DNA from: an uncultured Saprospiraceae bacterium
Lineage (GTDB): Bacteria; Bacteroidota; Bacteroidia; Chitinophagales; Saprospiraceae
Assembly: GCA_937924145.1 (NCBI GenBank)
Contig: CALDTJ010000633.1
Coordinates: forward strand, 1-37,715
Reading direction: 5' to 3'
Length of the DNA: 37,715 nt
The translations under genes and the position numbers were made by a program. Below the pieces are notes generated by a model. It was not told the origin of the DNA. It saw only the letters and a list, made by a program, of their open reading frames with translations, and searched no databases. This document shows, piece after piece, positions 18,128-28,558 of this stretch (position 1 is its first letter; the number at the start of each line of letters is the position of its first letter).

Positions 18128-18592
18128 GTTATAAATGGGACTGCCCTATTATCAGACGTATGTAAAAGAACAAAGGATTCTTTATTTTAGAAAATCCTAA
18201 GATGATAAACACTTAATTTTTTAATTCTCTAACAAAATCTTTAAAACGAGAAAAAATTTATTTTGCAATCATTGATTTCGCCCTATTATATGAACGCAAA
18301 AACACTACAATTCTTTACAAAAAAGAGCGTTTATAATATAAATGAGGTGAAAGCACTTCTTTTTTTTGAATAATTTCAGCATAAATAACTAATTATTTGA
18401 TAATTTAGTTTCCTATACTTTTTTTTAAAAAGAGTCAATTTGTTCGCAAAAACGAACAAAAATCGCTCAAATGAGATAAAAAGAGTCAATTTCTACTTAA
18501 ATATTACGAAAAAATGCCATTTTTTGTACCTACCTTAAAAATGGTATTCTTTTTGCAATATTGATTTTGTCTAAATTTTTGCAAAGATACTA

Positions 18593-18622
18593 TTTGAAAT
18601 TAGAAATATAAATGTATTTTTG
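18593..18622 (+). promoter_or_regulatory. Candidate promoter for rho (TTTG-N18-TATTTTTG)
   Basis: TTTG 18593-18596 and TATTTTTG 18615-18622; implies a leader of ~640 nt before the rho ATG. Confidence 0.4.
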
Positions 18623-19265
18623 CATCAACAATAATTCATACCTCTGAATTAATTTCCTTTTCGATACCATTTTCAGAGAGTCTCTGAAACTAAATTCCTT
18701 CTCTTTCTTCCCAATCCAATGATTTTTCAAAAGATTTAAAAGATTGCTCATTAGGAGTTTAGTAACAACCAAAAGCTAAATACCCAGTCTCTTATTCCAG
18801 TTTCCATAGATTTCGATTTAGAAAACTAGAGCGTTTGACAATTCTTTTCTTTTGAAAAAAAATCTAACTTTTAGATTGGCCCAAGTGGGCGGAACTTTCA
18901 TCAGCAGAAAAAATTCCCCACTAAGAAAATGACGGAAATTAAATCCCGTGTTTTTCAAATATGAGTTTTTTTCCAAAGCAAACCACCTTTTGAAGTTAAG
19001 CTTTATAATAGATTAAAATCTATTAGAAAAATATTCTATTAAGAAACCAATTACGGAAATTACTTTTCAGTCAATATCAAAGAATAATTCCATTTAAAAA
19101 ATAATGAAGAGATAATCTTAAGATTACTAATAGTTCTAAAAGCTAGGACTAGTATTCGTCTTAAAATTTCCTTTACTAATAGATCTTGATAAATACTTTT
19201 CCACTATACATACTAGTTTTTATCTGAAACACACAAATTTTTAACAGTAACATTATATTACCATA

Positions 19266-20963
19266 ATGATATACGATATTCTACAGTTGAATGACATGTT
19301 AGTCCCTGAATTAAGGGAGCTAGCAGAGAAATTAGAACTAAAATCGTATAAGCGATTAAACAAACAAGAGCTTATATACAAAATTTTAGATGCCCAAGCT
19401 TTAGGTAGCAACGGCGAAGAAGAAACTGCGCCTAAAGCAAAAGCTAAGAAAGTTGCTAAAAGTGTAGCAGTAGTTGAAGCAGAAGCGGAGACACCTACCG
19501 AGGAAGACGACAACGACGAAGAAGATGACGACGAGGAGGAAAAAGAAAAGGAAGAAGAAGAGGAAGAGGAAGAACGTCCAAGAAAAAAGATAATCCTCAG
19601 GAAAAAATCCGAAAGATCGGAGGAGGAAAGTGGGGATGACCGAGATAGAGATCGGGACCGTCGCTCAGATCGAGGAGACCGAGACAATAGAGATCGAGAC
19701 CGAGGTAGAGGTAGGGATCGAGATCGTGGTGGTAGAGATCGAGACCGTGACCGTGACCGAGATCGTGGCAGAGGGCGAAGAAAATATGAAGATCAAAATG
19801 TTGAGGAAGAAGATCCAAACAACCCTAAGTTTAATATCGAGTTAGATGGTATTATAGAAGGAGAAGGTATTTTAGAAATGATGCCTGATGGTTACGGATT
19901 TTTACGTTCTTCTGATTATAACTATTTGACTTCTCCTGATGATATTTATGTATCACCATCTCAAATAAAATTATTTGGTCTAAGAACGGGAGATACTGTT
20001 AGAGGAGCTATTCGTCCTCCAAAGGAAGGTGAAAAATATTTTGCCTTACTAAGAGTATCTCGAATCAATGGGCTTTTACCACAAGATATTAGAGATAGAG
20101 TACCTTTCGATTATTTAACGCCTCTTTTCCCAACGGAGAAATTCAAATTAGGTACTTCTCCAACCGGTAGAGATATTGGTGTTAGAATGATTGATTTGTT
20201 CACACCGATTGGAAAAGGTCAACGTGGACTAATCGTAGCACAGCCTAAAACGGGTAAAACATTCTTATTAAAGGATATTGCTAACGCAATTACTAAAAAT
20301 CACCCTGAAACTTATATGATTGTACTTCTAGTGGACGAACGTCCTGAAGAGGTAACAGATATGAGGAGAAATACGAATGCAGAAGTTGTAGCATCAACGT
20401 TCGATGAGCCAGCTGAAAACCATGTAAGAGTAGCAGGTATTGTCTTAGAAAAAGCAAAACGATTAGTAGAGTGTGGTCACGATGTCATCATTCTTTTAGA
20501 TTCAATCACTCGTTTGGCTAGAGCATACAACACGGTTGCCCCAGCAAGTGGTAAGGTATTATCTGGTGGTGTAGAGGCTAATGCTTTACACAAACCTAAG
20601 AAGTTCTTTGGTGCAGCTAGAAATATTGAACATGGAGGTTCTTTGACGATCTTAGCAACTGCCTTAATTGATACAGGATCTAAGATGGATCAAGTTATCT
20701 TTGAAGAATTCAAAGGTACAGGTAACATGGAACTTCAATTAGATAGACAATTGGCCAATAAGCGGATGTATCCTGCGATTGACTTGAATAAATCAAGTAC
20801 TCGTCGAGATGACTTATTAGTAGATAAAGATTCTTTACAACGAATGATTATCTTACGTAATCACTTGTCTGATATGAAACCAGAAGAAGCTTTCTCATTC
20901 TTGAGAAAACAAATGGTGAATTCTTCTAATAATGATGAGTTATTGACTTCAATGAATCGTTAA
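19266..20963 (+). CDS. rho: Transcription termination factor Rho with a large acidic and RD/RG-rich N-terminal insertion
   Basis: N-terminal [84 protein letters not shown]. Confidence 0.98.
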   Translation: MIYDILQLNDMLVPELRELAEKLELKSYKRLNKQELIYKILDAQALGSNGEEETAPKAKAKKVAKSVAVVEAEAETPTEEDDNDEEDDDEEEKEKEEEEEEEERPRKKIILRKKSERSEEESGDDRDRDRDRRSDRGDRDNRDRDRGRGRDRDRGGRDRDRDRDRDRGRGRRKYEDQNVEEEDPNNPKFNIELDGIIEGEGILEMMPDGYGFLRSSDYNYLTSPDDIYVSPSQIKLFGLRTGDTVRGAIRPPKEGEKYFALLRVSRINGLLPQDIRDRVPFDYLTPLFPTEKFKLGTSPTGRDIGVRMIDLFTPIGKGQRGLIVAQPKTGKTFLLKDIANAITKNHPETYMIVLLVDERPEEVTDMRRNTNAEVVASTFDEPAENHVRVAGIVLEKAKRLVECGHDVIILLDSITRLARAYNTVAPASGKVLSGGVEANALHKPKKFFGAARNIEHGGSLTILATALIDTGSKMDQVIFEEFKGTGNMELQLDRQLANKRMYPAIDLNKSSTRRDDLLVDKDSLQRMIILRNHLSDMKPEEAFSFLRKQMVNSSNNDELLTSMNR

Positions 20964-20981
20964 AAACGATAAAAAATAAAG

Positions 20982-21017
20982 AAAAGGGGAGACAGTTGCT
21001 ACTGTTTCCCCTTTTTT
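20982..21017. terminator. Bidirectional intrinsic terminator after rho
   Basis: AAAAGGGGAGACAGT-TGCT-ACTGTTTCCCCTTTTTT. Confidence 0.8.
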
Positions 21018-21037
21018 GTTAGCCCGTTCAATGACTA

Positions 21038-21982
21038 TTATTTATAATCGTATAATTTTTTCAATCGCTTTTCAACTTCTTTTACCACGTTTTCTTGCGT
21101 TTCAATTTCTCTAACTTTCTTTTTTTGATCTTTCTCGTTGGTAATAATTTTTTCCTTAGACTCCTTGATTGTCTTTTTAGCATTTTCAATCGTCTTCTTT
21201 AATTTCTTTTCTTCTTTTTCTGCTTTTTTCTGAACACCTTTAGCACTTTTCACTTTCTTCTCTTCTCCTCTAATAGATTTTTTAATCGTCTTCTTTTCGC
21301 CTTTTGATGTAGCATTTTCTAATAAGACCTCAAGACTATCTTTTTCAATTTCAAAAAGATCCTCCGCTAATCTTACATTTTTCACTGCCTCTTTTTGATC
21401 GTCATCATTGGTAATCAACGCCTTCTCGGAGCTTTCAATATCTTTTTCTGCGTTTTTGATATCTTTATGATAATCTTCATTATCTTTCTTCAACTTCTTC
21501 AAATCCTTTTCAAATTTAGCAAGATTTTTTTCTTCTCCATTTAATTCTTGCTTTACAGTCTCAATTCGAACCTCTAAAGCATAATCATTTAATAGTTTTT
21601 CAGCCTCCTTGAATTCATCATTATGGTCAGCAGAAGATAAATATCCGTCACTCATAGATATCCACATGGACAATTCAACATCATCACTTTCACTTTGGAT
21701 TTGAGCATACACTTTTAAGTTACCTTCGCCAATTCCTGAAATATTTCCACCAGTAGTTCTCCATTCTTCTGCTTTTCGATTCTTTTTTGTTTTTCCTTTA
21801 AATTGCTTAGCATAGTCTTTCCAAACTTTCTCTGCAATTTTAGTAGTAGTGTTAGGAATATTAACCACAACGGCATTATTAACACCTTGGCTCATTGCTT
21901 TCTCTTCTTCAGAGACTTGTGCCAATGTAATAGTAATCGTAGAAATTAATAATAGTATAATTAATTGAATTTGCTTTTTCAT
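21038..21982 (-). CDS. Exported coiled-coil protein, Lys/Glu-rich
   Basis: Signal peptide MKKQIQLIILLLISTITITLAQ; long heptad-like K/E segments. Confidence 0.65.
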   Translation of the reverse strand: MKKQIQLIILLLISTITITLAQVSEEEKAMSQGVNNAVVVNIPNTTTKIAEKVWKDYAKQFKGKTKKNRKAEEWRTTGGNISGIGEGNLKVYAQIQSESDDVELSMWISMSDGYLSSADHNDEFKEAEKLLNDYALEVRIETVKQELNGEEKNLAKFEKDLKKLKKDNEDYHKDIKNAEKDIESSEKALITNDDDQKEAVKNVRLAEDLFEIEKDSLEVLLENATSKGEKKTIKKSIRGEEKKVKSAKGVQKKAEKEEKKLKKTIENAKKTIKESKEKIITNEKDQKKKVREIETQENVVKEVEKRLKKLYDYK

Positions 21983-22110
21983 TTTTTTATTTTTTGTAAA
22001 TAAAGATTAGCAGTACAAGATAATAAATGTCTCCAATTATTAATTTGTTTGCTAGTAAAAAACACTATTAAGACGATACTATACAGTAATAGACACTATT
22101 TATAGTTTTT

Positions 22111-23109
22111 TTAACTAAAATCAATCTCTGTATTATCCCCAATATTTAGACTTTGACGCATTCCCGTAATACCAGCATCATTCCCTACTACAGAATTCTG
22201 TAGTACCACTTCCTTAATAGCAGCGTAGTTACCTATAATGGAATTTTTCACGATAGAATAGTTTATCGTCGTATTTTCACCTATGGTCACATGAGGCCCA
22301 ATAATAGAATTTTTGATAATGCAATCTTTACCAATACTCACAGGATTAATTATAATCGTATTATCATATAGTGGTAAATTAGCCGAAGCATATCCCTTTT
22401 TATCTAGCAGAATAGCATTGGTTTCGAGTAAAATAGAAATTTTACCACAGTCATACCAGTTATTTACGCCCATCGTATCAAAAGAGACTCCCTTCTCCAA
22501 CATCCGCATTAAACCATCCGTTAAAGGAAATTCATCACCAGTTCTGCGATTATTTTTTATATTATGACTCAATGATTTTAATAATAATGGAAGGTCTTTT
22601 ACTTTATAAAGTCCAACCATTGCCATATTAGACTTAGGTATTTTAGGCTTTTCAACTAATCTGGTAACCCGTCCATCATCATCAAATTCTACAATACCAA
22701 AATCTCTAGGATCATCTACTTTTCTCACAGCCAAACAAGAATGTTTAGTTGCCATAAAGGCTTTTAGGTCTATGTCTAAAATAGAATCTCCAAAAACGAT
22801 AATCGCCTCATCTACTCCCTTCAGGGCTTTTCTAGCAGTCCAAATGGCATGCCCAGACCCTTCTCTTTCTTTCTGAGAAACAAATTCCTTCTTAAGGTTC
22901 GGATATTGTTCTTCCACATACAGCTTTATCTTCTCTCCTAAATAACCGATAATAAAAACAAACTCCTCTACCCCAACTTCCAGTAATTGGTCGATGATAA
23001 AGGAAATAATTGGTTTCCCTGCAATTGGAATCAGCGGTTTAGGCTGAGTATAAGTAAGCGGTCGAAGACGTGTTCCTGCTCCAGCCACTGGAATTATCGC
23101 TTTCATCAT
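22111..23109 (-). CDS. Sugar-phosphate nucleotidyltransferase with left-handed beta-helix C-terminus
   Basis: MKAIIPVAGAGTRLRPLTYTQPKPLIPIAGKPII; C-terminal hexapeptide repeats (IGENTTINYSIVKNSIIGNYAAIKE). Confidence 0.93.
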   Translation of the reverse strand: MMKAIIPVAGAGTRLRPLTYTQPKPLIPIAGKPIISFIIDQLLEVGVEEFVFIIGYLGEKIKLYVEEQYPNLKKEFVSQKEREGSGHAIWTARKALKGVDEAIIVFGDSILDIDLKAFMATKHSCLAVRKVDDPRDFGIVEFDDDGRVTRLVEKPKIPKSNMAMVGLYKVKDLPLLLKSLSHNIKNNRRTGDEFPLTDGLMRMLEKGVSFDTMGVNNWYDCGKISILLETNAILLDKKGYASANLPLYDNTIIINPVSIGKDCIIKNSIIGPHVTIGENTTINYSIVKNSIIGNYAAIKEVVLQNSVVGNDAGITGMRQSLNIGDNTEIDFS

Positions 23110-23212
23110 ATTTTATACTTAAAGAAGTAGGAAATTAGTCATTAATTTTGAAAAGTTAAGCAGTAATAGACTATTTAATGGACAAACTGCATACTGTCAA
23201 CTGCCTACTACA

Positions 23213-24343
23213 CTATAGTCTTCTTTGTACACGTTCTGCCATATCGGTTTTCCAAGACTTAAATGTACCTAATTCAATGTGCTTTCTAGCCTCTCCTACT
23301 AACCATAAATAGAACGTAAGGTTATGCAAAGTAGCAATTTGAGCACCTAATAATTCTTTAGTGGTAATTAAATGTCTTAAATAGGATTTTGAATAAAATT
23401 GGCTAGTCGAACAAGTACTATTTGCGTCAATTGGAGAGAAGTCTTCTTTCCATTTTGCATTCTTAAAATTAATCACTCCCTCCGAGGTATAGACCAAACC
23501 ATGTCGACCATTTCTAGAAGGTAGTACACAATCGAACATATCTATCCCCAAATCAATACACTCCAACAGGTTAGCAGGCGTTCCAACACCCATTAAATAT
23601 CGAGGTTTTTCTTTGGGTAAAATACCACAAACTATCTCTGTCATTTCGTACATTTCTTCAGCAGGTTCGCCTACTGATAAACCACCAATTGCATTCGCTT
23701 GTTGATCAGATTCTGCAATAACTTCCGCAGATATTTTTCGAAGATCTTTATAGGTACTGCCTTGTACTATCGGGAAAAAAGTTTGCTCATATCCATAATG
23801 TCCTTCCCCTGCATCAAAATGTTTAATACATCTTTTTAGCCAACGATGTGTCATCTGCATCGACCGCTTAGCATAGCGATAATCACAAGGATAAGGAGTG
23901 CATTCATCGAACGCCATAATAATATCCCCTCCAATTACTCGCTGAATATCTATCGCTCTTTCGGGGCTAAAAAAATGTTTAGAACCATCTATATGAGAGG
24001 CGAAGGTTACGCCTTCTTCTTTTATCTTTCGTCGGCCACTCAATGAGTATACTTGGTAGCCTCCACTATCTGTCAATATAGGTTTATTCCAACCATTAAA
24101 CTTATGCAAACCACCAGCTTTGCCTAAAATATCTAGACCAGGTCTCATGTACAAATGATAGGTATTTCCTAGTATAATTTGAGCTTTTATTTCGTCAGTC
24201 AATTCGCGGTGATGAATACCTTTTACCGTTCCTGCTGTACCTACAGGCATAAAAATAGGCGTTTGAATTTTGCCATGGGCTGTTTCAATCACACCAGTGC
24301 GCGCAGCCGAATCTTTAGCAGTATGTTCTATCGTAAACTTCAT
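23213..24343 (-). CDS. tgt: Queuine tRNA-ribosyltransferase
   Basis: ARTGVIETAHGKIQTPIFMPVGTAGTVK; GNTYHLYMRPG; LTDSGGYQVYSLS; FDCVLPSRNGRHG; CxCxxC-like zinc site partly diverged (STCSTS). Confidence 0.96.
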   Translation of the reverse strand: MKFTIEHTAKDSAARTGVIETAHGKIQTPIFMPVGTAGTVKGIHHRELTDEIKAQIILGNTYHLYMRPGLDILGKAGGLHKFNGWNKPILTDSGGYQVYSLSGRRKIKEEGVTFASHIDGSKHFFSPERAIDIQRVIGGDIIMAFDECTPYPCDYRYAKRSMQMTHRWLKRCIKHFDAGEGHYGYEQTFFPIVQGSTYKDLRKISAEVIAESDQQANAIGGLSVGEPAEEMYEMTEIVCGILPKEKPRYLMGVGTPANLLECIDLGIDMFDCVLPSRNGRHGLVYTSEGVINFKNAKWKEDFSPIDANSTCSTSQFYSKSYLRHLITTKELLGAQIATLHNLTFYLWLVGEARKHIELGTFKSWKTDMAERVQRRL

Positions 24344-24409
24344 TTGGCAAAAATAGGGAAAAGTTGGTAAGAAATGACGAAAAAACAGACTAGTGATCTA
24401 GCAATCTTT

Positions 24410-25816
24410 TTATATCCTAAATCTATTACTATCTAACTTTAATACTAAACCAATCATAATGGAAAAAATAAGCAGAGAAGACCCTCCTTTGCTAATAAAA
24501 GGCAGTGGAATACCAATAATAGGCATAATGCCCATGGTCATTCCAATATTGATAAAGAAATGAATAAAAATAATACCTGCTATACCATAGCAATAAAAAC
24601 GAGAAAAATTGGAGCGTTGCCGTTCAGCAACCATAACTAATCGAAAGAGTAATAAAAAAAATAAAATCATCAAAGAAAAACTACCAGCAAAACCCTGCTC
24701 CTCTCCTACTGTACAGAAAATAAAATCAGTAAATTGTTCTGGCACATATTCTAACTTAGTCATAACTCCTTTCAAGAAACCTTTGCCCTGAGGTCCACCA
24801 GAACCAATTGCCATCTTGGATTGATTGACATTGTACAATGCACCTCGAGGATCACTTTTACTTGGGTTCAACCAAACATTAATTCTTTCCTGTTGATGTT
24901 TTTCTAAGGCATTATTAAAGGCATAGCTTGCGGTAAATACTAAAGCACTTCCTGCCAAAAGACCACTTGCAAGTACCATGACCAATCGTTCTTTTCTATT
25001 TTGCCACTCTATCCAGCCATAGCCTAAAAAAGCAGCCATAGCCAATGGTAAAGCATAGATAACAAAATCTAAATAGACTAAATAAATAGTACCGACGATT
25101 ACAGTCAACGCTATTAATAATGGGTTTCTCTTCTTTTTAAAACCTACAGCTAATGCTACAATAGCAACTAAGGTAAGGCCTAGAATAATATTTAAGGCAG
25201 GATACATTAAAGCTAAAATAAAGACTGTACCAACGAAAGCTCCAATGATATAAATATTTGCACTTAACCCCGCACGGTATAAAACAATCATAAAGGAAGT
25301 AAAGACCAATGCAGATCCTGCATCTGATTGTAACAGAATCAAAAACATCGGAGCAATAAATAAGCCTACAGCAATTACTTGATGCTTTAATTCTCGCATA
25401 GAGGTACTAAAAGAACTAAGATAAGTACTGAGAGCGAGACAAGTACCAAATTTGGCAAACTCAGAGGGTTGAAAAGAAAAACCACCGAATATAAACCAAG
25501 AACGAGCACCATTTATTTTAGGCCCTAAAAAGAGCACTAAAACAAGTAAGACAAGTCCAACAATATAAAAAAGGTAAGAAAAGGTCTGAAAGAACTTCCA
25601 GTCGATAAAATACAATAAAAACATACCAACAAAGGATATACCGATCCAAATCGTCTGACGTCCTACTGGTCTAATCAAAAAATCGCTGATTCCATTATAC
25701 CCATCCTCGTAGCCAACAGTAAAAATCATCAACCAGCCCACTAATACCAAACATAGGTATATGGAAAAAGTCGTCCAATCTAAGCCTCTATAGATGCCTG
25801 TTGATGTAAATTTCAT
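24410..25816 (-). CDS. rodA: Rod shape-determining protein RodA (SEDS family)
   Basis: FQPSEFAKFGTCLALSTYLS; GSGGPQGKGFLKG; EQFTDFIFCTVGEEQGF; MGIMPIIGIPLPFISKGGSSLL. Confidence 0.95.
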   Translation of the reverse strand: MKFTSTGIYRGLDWTTFSIYLCLVLVGWLMIFTVGYEDGYNGISDFLIRPVGRQTIWIGISFVGMFLLYFIDWKFFQTFSYLFYIVGLVLLVLVLFLGPKINGARSWFIFGGFSFQPSEFAKFGTCLALSTYLSSFSTSMRELKHQVIAVGLFIAPMFLILLQSDAGSALVFTSFMIVLYRAGLSANIYIIGAFVGTVFILALMYPALNIILGLTLVAIVALAVGFKKKRNPLLIALTVIVGTIYLVYLDFVIYALPLAMAAFLGYGWIEWQNRKERLVMVLASGLLAGSALVFTASYAFNNALEKHQQERINVWLNPSKSDPRGALYNVNQSKMAIGSGGPQGKGFLKGVMTKLEYVPEQFTDFIFCTVGEEQGFAGSFSLMILFFLLLFRLVMVAERQRSNFSRFYCYGIAGIIFIHFFINIGMTMGIMPIIGIPLPFISKGGSSLLIFSIMIGLVLKLDSNRFRI

Positions 25817-25837
25817 TTTATCGGTTATCGAAAGTTA

Positions 25838-26239
25838 CTAAATTCTAGAATTCAATAATTCATTTGTTTTAATCTTATCCTTTGCCAAATAGGCATCAGG
25901 GTAATAAATTTTTAGACTATTCAACATTCTTGTTGCGTCTAATTTGGTAGCAAACGCACCTGCTCGTAAACGATACCAAGGACTAGCATGCACCCAATCA
26001 ATAGGAATATTAGGATAACGGTTGATAAAAGTGCCTCTTGCTCCTTCTAATTTAGCTCTGTCCGTTGTAGCGAATAACTGAATACGCCAGCCGTCAATTG
26101 ATTGAGTCGCACGATTCAATTCAATATGTTTCTCTACCAATTGAGTGATACCTGGTGTTTCATTAACTATAACATTTTGTCCAATGACAAAAGAGGTAAT
26201 AGTCAACATAGCAACTAAAGTGAAAACTATTTTTTTCAT
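25838..26239 (-). CDS. SPOR domain-containing exported protein
   Basis: Signal peptide; IDGWRIQLFATTDRAKLEGARGTFINRYPNIPIDWVHASPWYRLRAGAFATKLDATRMLNSLKIYYPDAYL. Confidence 0.85.
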   Translation of the reverse strand: MKKIVFTLVAMLTITSFVIGQNVIVNETPGITQLVEKHIELNRATQSIDGWRIQLFATTDRAKLEGARGTFINRYPNIPIDWVHASPWYRLRAGAFATKLDATRMLNSLKIYYPDAYLAKDKIKTNELLNSRI

Positions 26240-26389
26240 TTATTATATATTCTTGTTCTTTTCTGAAATACGTGAATTACTCCCAAAGTTAAGCACAAAG
26301 GGATTAGGGAGAAATAAAATCGAGTTTTTATTTTCGCAAGGAAGGTTACAAGTCAGTAATTAGAGGAAAAAACGGGTATTTACTAGACC

Positions 26390-26464
26390 TTATTCTAAAT
26401 AAGCAATAGCTGACAGTCCTTCGAGGGGCTGTCAGCTATTGCCTTACGAAAAATTTTAGAATAA
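26390..26464. repeat. Nested inverted repeat / strong hairpin downstream of deoC
   Basis: GCAATAGCTGACAG (26403-26416) / CTGTCAGCTATTGC (26429-26442), plus outer TTATTCTAAA (26390-26399) / TTTAGAATAA (26455-26464). Confidence 0.8.
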
Positions 26465-26520
26465 ACACTACTGGATTTTGGAAACTGTTTAAAAAATCGA
26501 AAAAAAATTGTTCCTACTTT

Positions 26521-27237
26521 TTAACTCATAGAAACGATTCTAACACCAGATGAAGTACCTATTCGGTCAGCACCTGCTTTAATCATCGCTAAGGCATCAG
26601 CTTTAGTACGAATACCACCTGAGGCTTTTACTTTTATTGAAGGCGGCAATATTGATTTTAAATGACTTATATCTTCTGGAGTTGTAATAGTATTATTAAA
26701 ACCTGTAGATGTTTTCACAAAATCTACTCCTGATTTGATAGCTAATTCACATACTTTCAAAATCTCATCTTCTTCTAAAAGGCCCATTTCAATAATCAAT
26801 TTCACCTTTTTACCTCTCAAATGGCTAATCATTGTTGTGCTTTCAATATCATTACTCACTGCATTCCAATCATTATTCTTAATCGCTGCTACATTAACCA
26901 CTACATCTAACTCATCTGCACCATCATTACAAGCTCGCTTAATTTCTTCAACCTTTGCCCCTGTTGTACTATATCCCAAAGGAAACCCAACAACAGAACA
27001 AATCTTCACACTAGAATCTCCCAGTATTTTTTTTGCTTGAAAAATATAATAAGGAGGAATACAGACAGACTTAAATCCATGTTGCAATGCCTCTGAACAG
27101 AGTACCTTAACATCAGCCGTAGAGCAATCTGCTTTAAGGTAGGTATGATCTATGATTGTAGCAATATCAACTTGAGTAGAGGTTGGAGATATCATGTACT
27201 GATTCGTTTTAGTGAAAATAGTTTCTTGAATCAGCAA
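26521..27237 (-). CDS. deoC: Deoxyribose-phosphate aldolase (start likely at the internal Met, MISPTSTQ)
   Basis: IDHTYLKADCSTADVKVLCSEA; VVGFPLGYSTTGAKVEE; DELDVVVNVAAIKN; VDFVKTSTGF; KASGGIRT. Confidence 0.95.
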   Translation of the reverse strand: MLIQETIFTKTNQYMISPTSTQVDIATIIDHTYLKADCSTADVKVLCSEALQHGFKSVCIPPYYIFQAKKILGDSSVKICSVVGFPLGYSTTGAKVEEIKRACNDGADELDVVVNVAAIKNNDWNAVSNDIESTTMISHLRGKKVKLIIEMGLLEEDEILKVCELAIKSGVDFVKTSTGFNNTITTPEDISHLKSILPPSIKVKASGGIRTKADALAMIKAGADRIGTSSGVRIVSMS

Positions 27238-27450
27238 GATATTAAAGATTACATTTATTTAGAAACAAATTGATATAAATTTTTTAAATATATAAGAGTG
27301 TATGTCTACAATAAGCACAATATCACTAATTTTCTACCTAAACACCAAGTTTTTCACCGTCTGAGCTATCAGCCTGTCAGCAATAAATACCTTTAGAGTT
27401 AATGCTAATAGACTCAGTAAATTATTTTTATAAAATCGTTTTGTAACAAA

Positions 27451-28296
27451 TTAGGCGTCAGTTTCTACGTACTCTTCTACATGTTGCTTAAATAAATCCA
27501 TTAACTGTTTAGTCGTTTCGCCTATAATTCCTTGATTGATTCGCCAAAAATCTACTTGACGGACAGGCATTACTCCCTTAGTAGAACTAGTCATAAATGC
27601 TTCTTTAGCTGCCATCGTTTCCTTGATTGATAAAGGGCGAATCTCTACATTAAAATGTTTTTGTGCTACTTCTAAAACATGTTTCCGAGTAATTCCCTCT
27701 AAAGCATCTTTATCTGGAGTTATAATCGTTCCTTCATCATTGACAATAAAAAAATTAGAGCGGGCAGATTCAGAAATAAATTCACCATCATGATATAACA
27801 CATCAAAAGCCTCTGCCTCTTCTATTTCTTTTCGAATAGTAATAGGTACTAAATAATTGGTCGTCTTAGTATAAGGTGTTTCTCTGGTGTACTGATAAGC
27901 CATCAATTTCACCCCTTTTGTAAAAACACTTTCTGGATAGGTTGTTAATTTACTAGCAATCATCACAAAATTTGGTTCAACAGGATACCAGCCATCCAAA
28001 GAATAACCTCCTGTCAACACAATTTTAATACCTCCAAACTCCATTTTATTGACTTTCGCCAATTCAACTATTTTGTTGACCATTTCCTCATTTGAATAAG
28101 GAACCTCTAAGCCTAAAATACTAGCAGATTTTTGTAATCGAGTTAAATGGTCTTCAATAAAAACAGGTTTACCTTTATAAATTCTAAAAAAATCGAATAC
28201 ACTATACCCTCTCAAAAATCCCAAATCTCTGACATTAATAACCGCTTTTTCAATCGGCACAATTTCACCGTTAACATTATAATATTTAATCTCCAT
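27451..28296 (-). CDS. Class IV aminotransferase (BCAT/DAAT-like); start trimmed from the ORF track to MEIKYYN
   Basis: YNVNGEIVPIEKAVINVRDLGFLRGYSVFDFFRIYKGKPVFIEDHLTRLQKSA; SARSNFFIVNDEGTIITP. Confidence 0.9.
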   Translation of the reverse strand: MEIKYYNVNGEIVPIEKAVINVRDLGFLRGYSVFDFFRIYKGKPVFIEDHLTRLQKSASILGLEVPYSNEEMVNKIVELAKVNKMEFGGIKIVLTGGYSLDGWYPVEPNFVMIASKLTTYPESVFTKGVKLMAYQYTRETPYTKTTNYLVPITIRKEIEEAEAFDVLYHDGEFISESARSNFFIVNDEGTIITPDKDALEGITRKHVLEVAQKHFNVEIRPLSIKETMAAKEAFMTSSTKGVMPVRQVDFWRINQGIIGETTKQLMDLFKQHVEEYVETDA

Positions 28297-28558
28297 TGTT
28301 TTAAGCTTACTGTTTTTATAGTCATTTTTAAAACAAAACAAAGGTAAGTAAATTCATTCTTTTATAGCTTTTTGGAAACAAAATAATTCAGTTGGTAAAC
28401 TAGAAGATAACCGACCATTTCTAGCAAAACCTTTTGAAATCTTATCTTTTGGAAGTTTTTACCTTTTTAGCAACCTATTTAAAGCGTAACTTTGCGGCTT
28501 AATTAGAAAATTAACAGAGTATAAGCAACTCTAATAATTTTCAACAATCTAAATTTCA

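Noticed and set aside
18590-18772. 60-aa minus-strand ORF in the serS-rho intergenic region
   Set aside because: Low-complexity Lys/Leu-rich peptide in AT-rich DNA overlapping a predicted promoter; no homology features.
19253-19687. Serine-rich minus-strand ORF, and the overlapping ORFs 19597..19818 (-) and 19630..19845 (+)
   Set aside because: These are alternative-frame readings of the low-complexity E/D and RD/RG DNA of rho; they have no independent coding signal.
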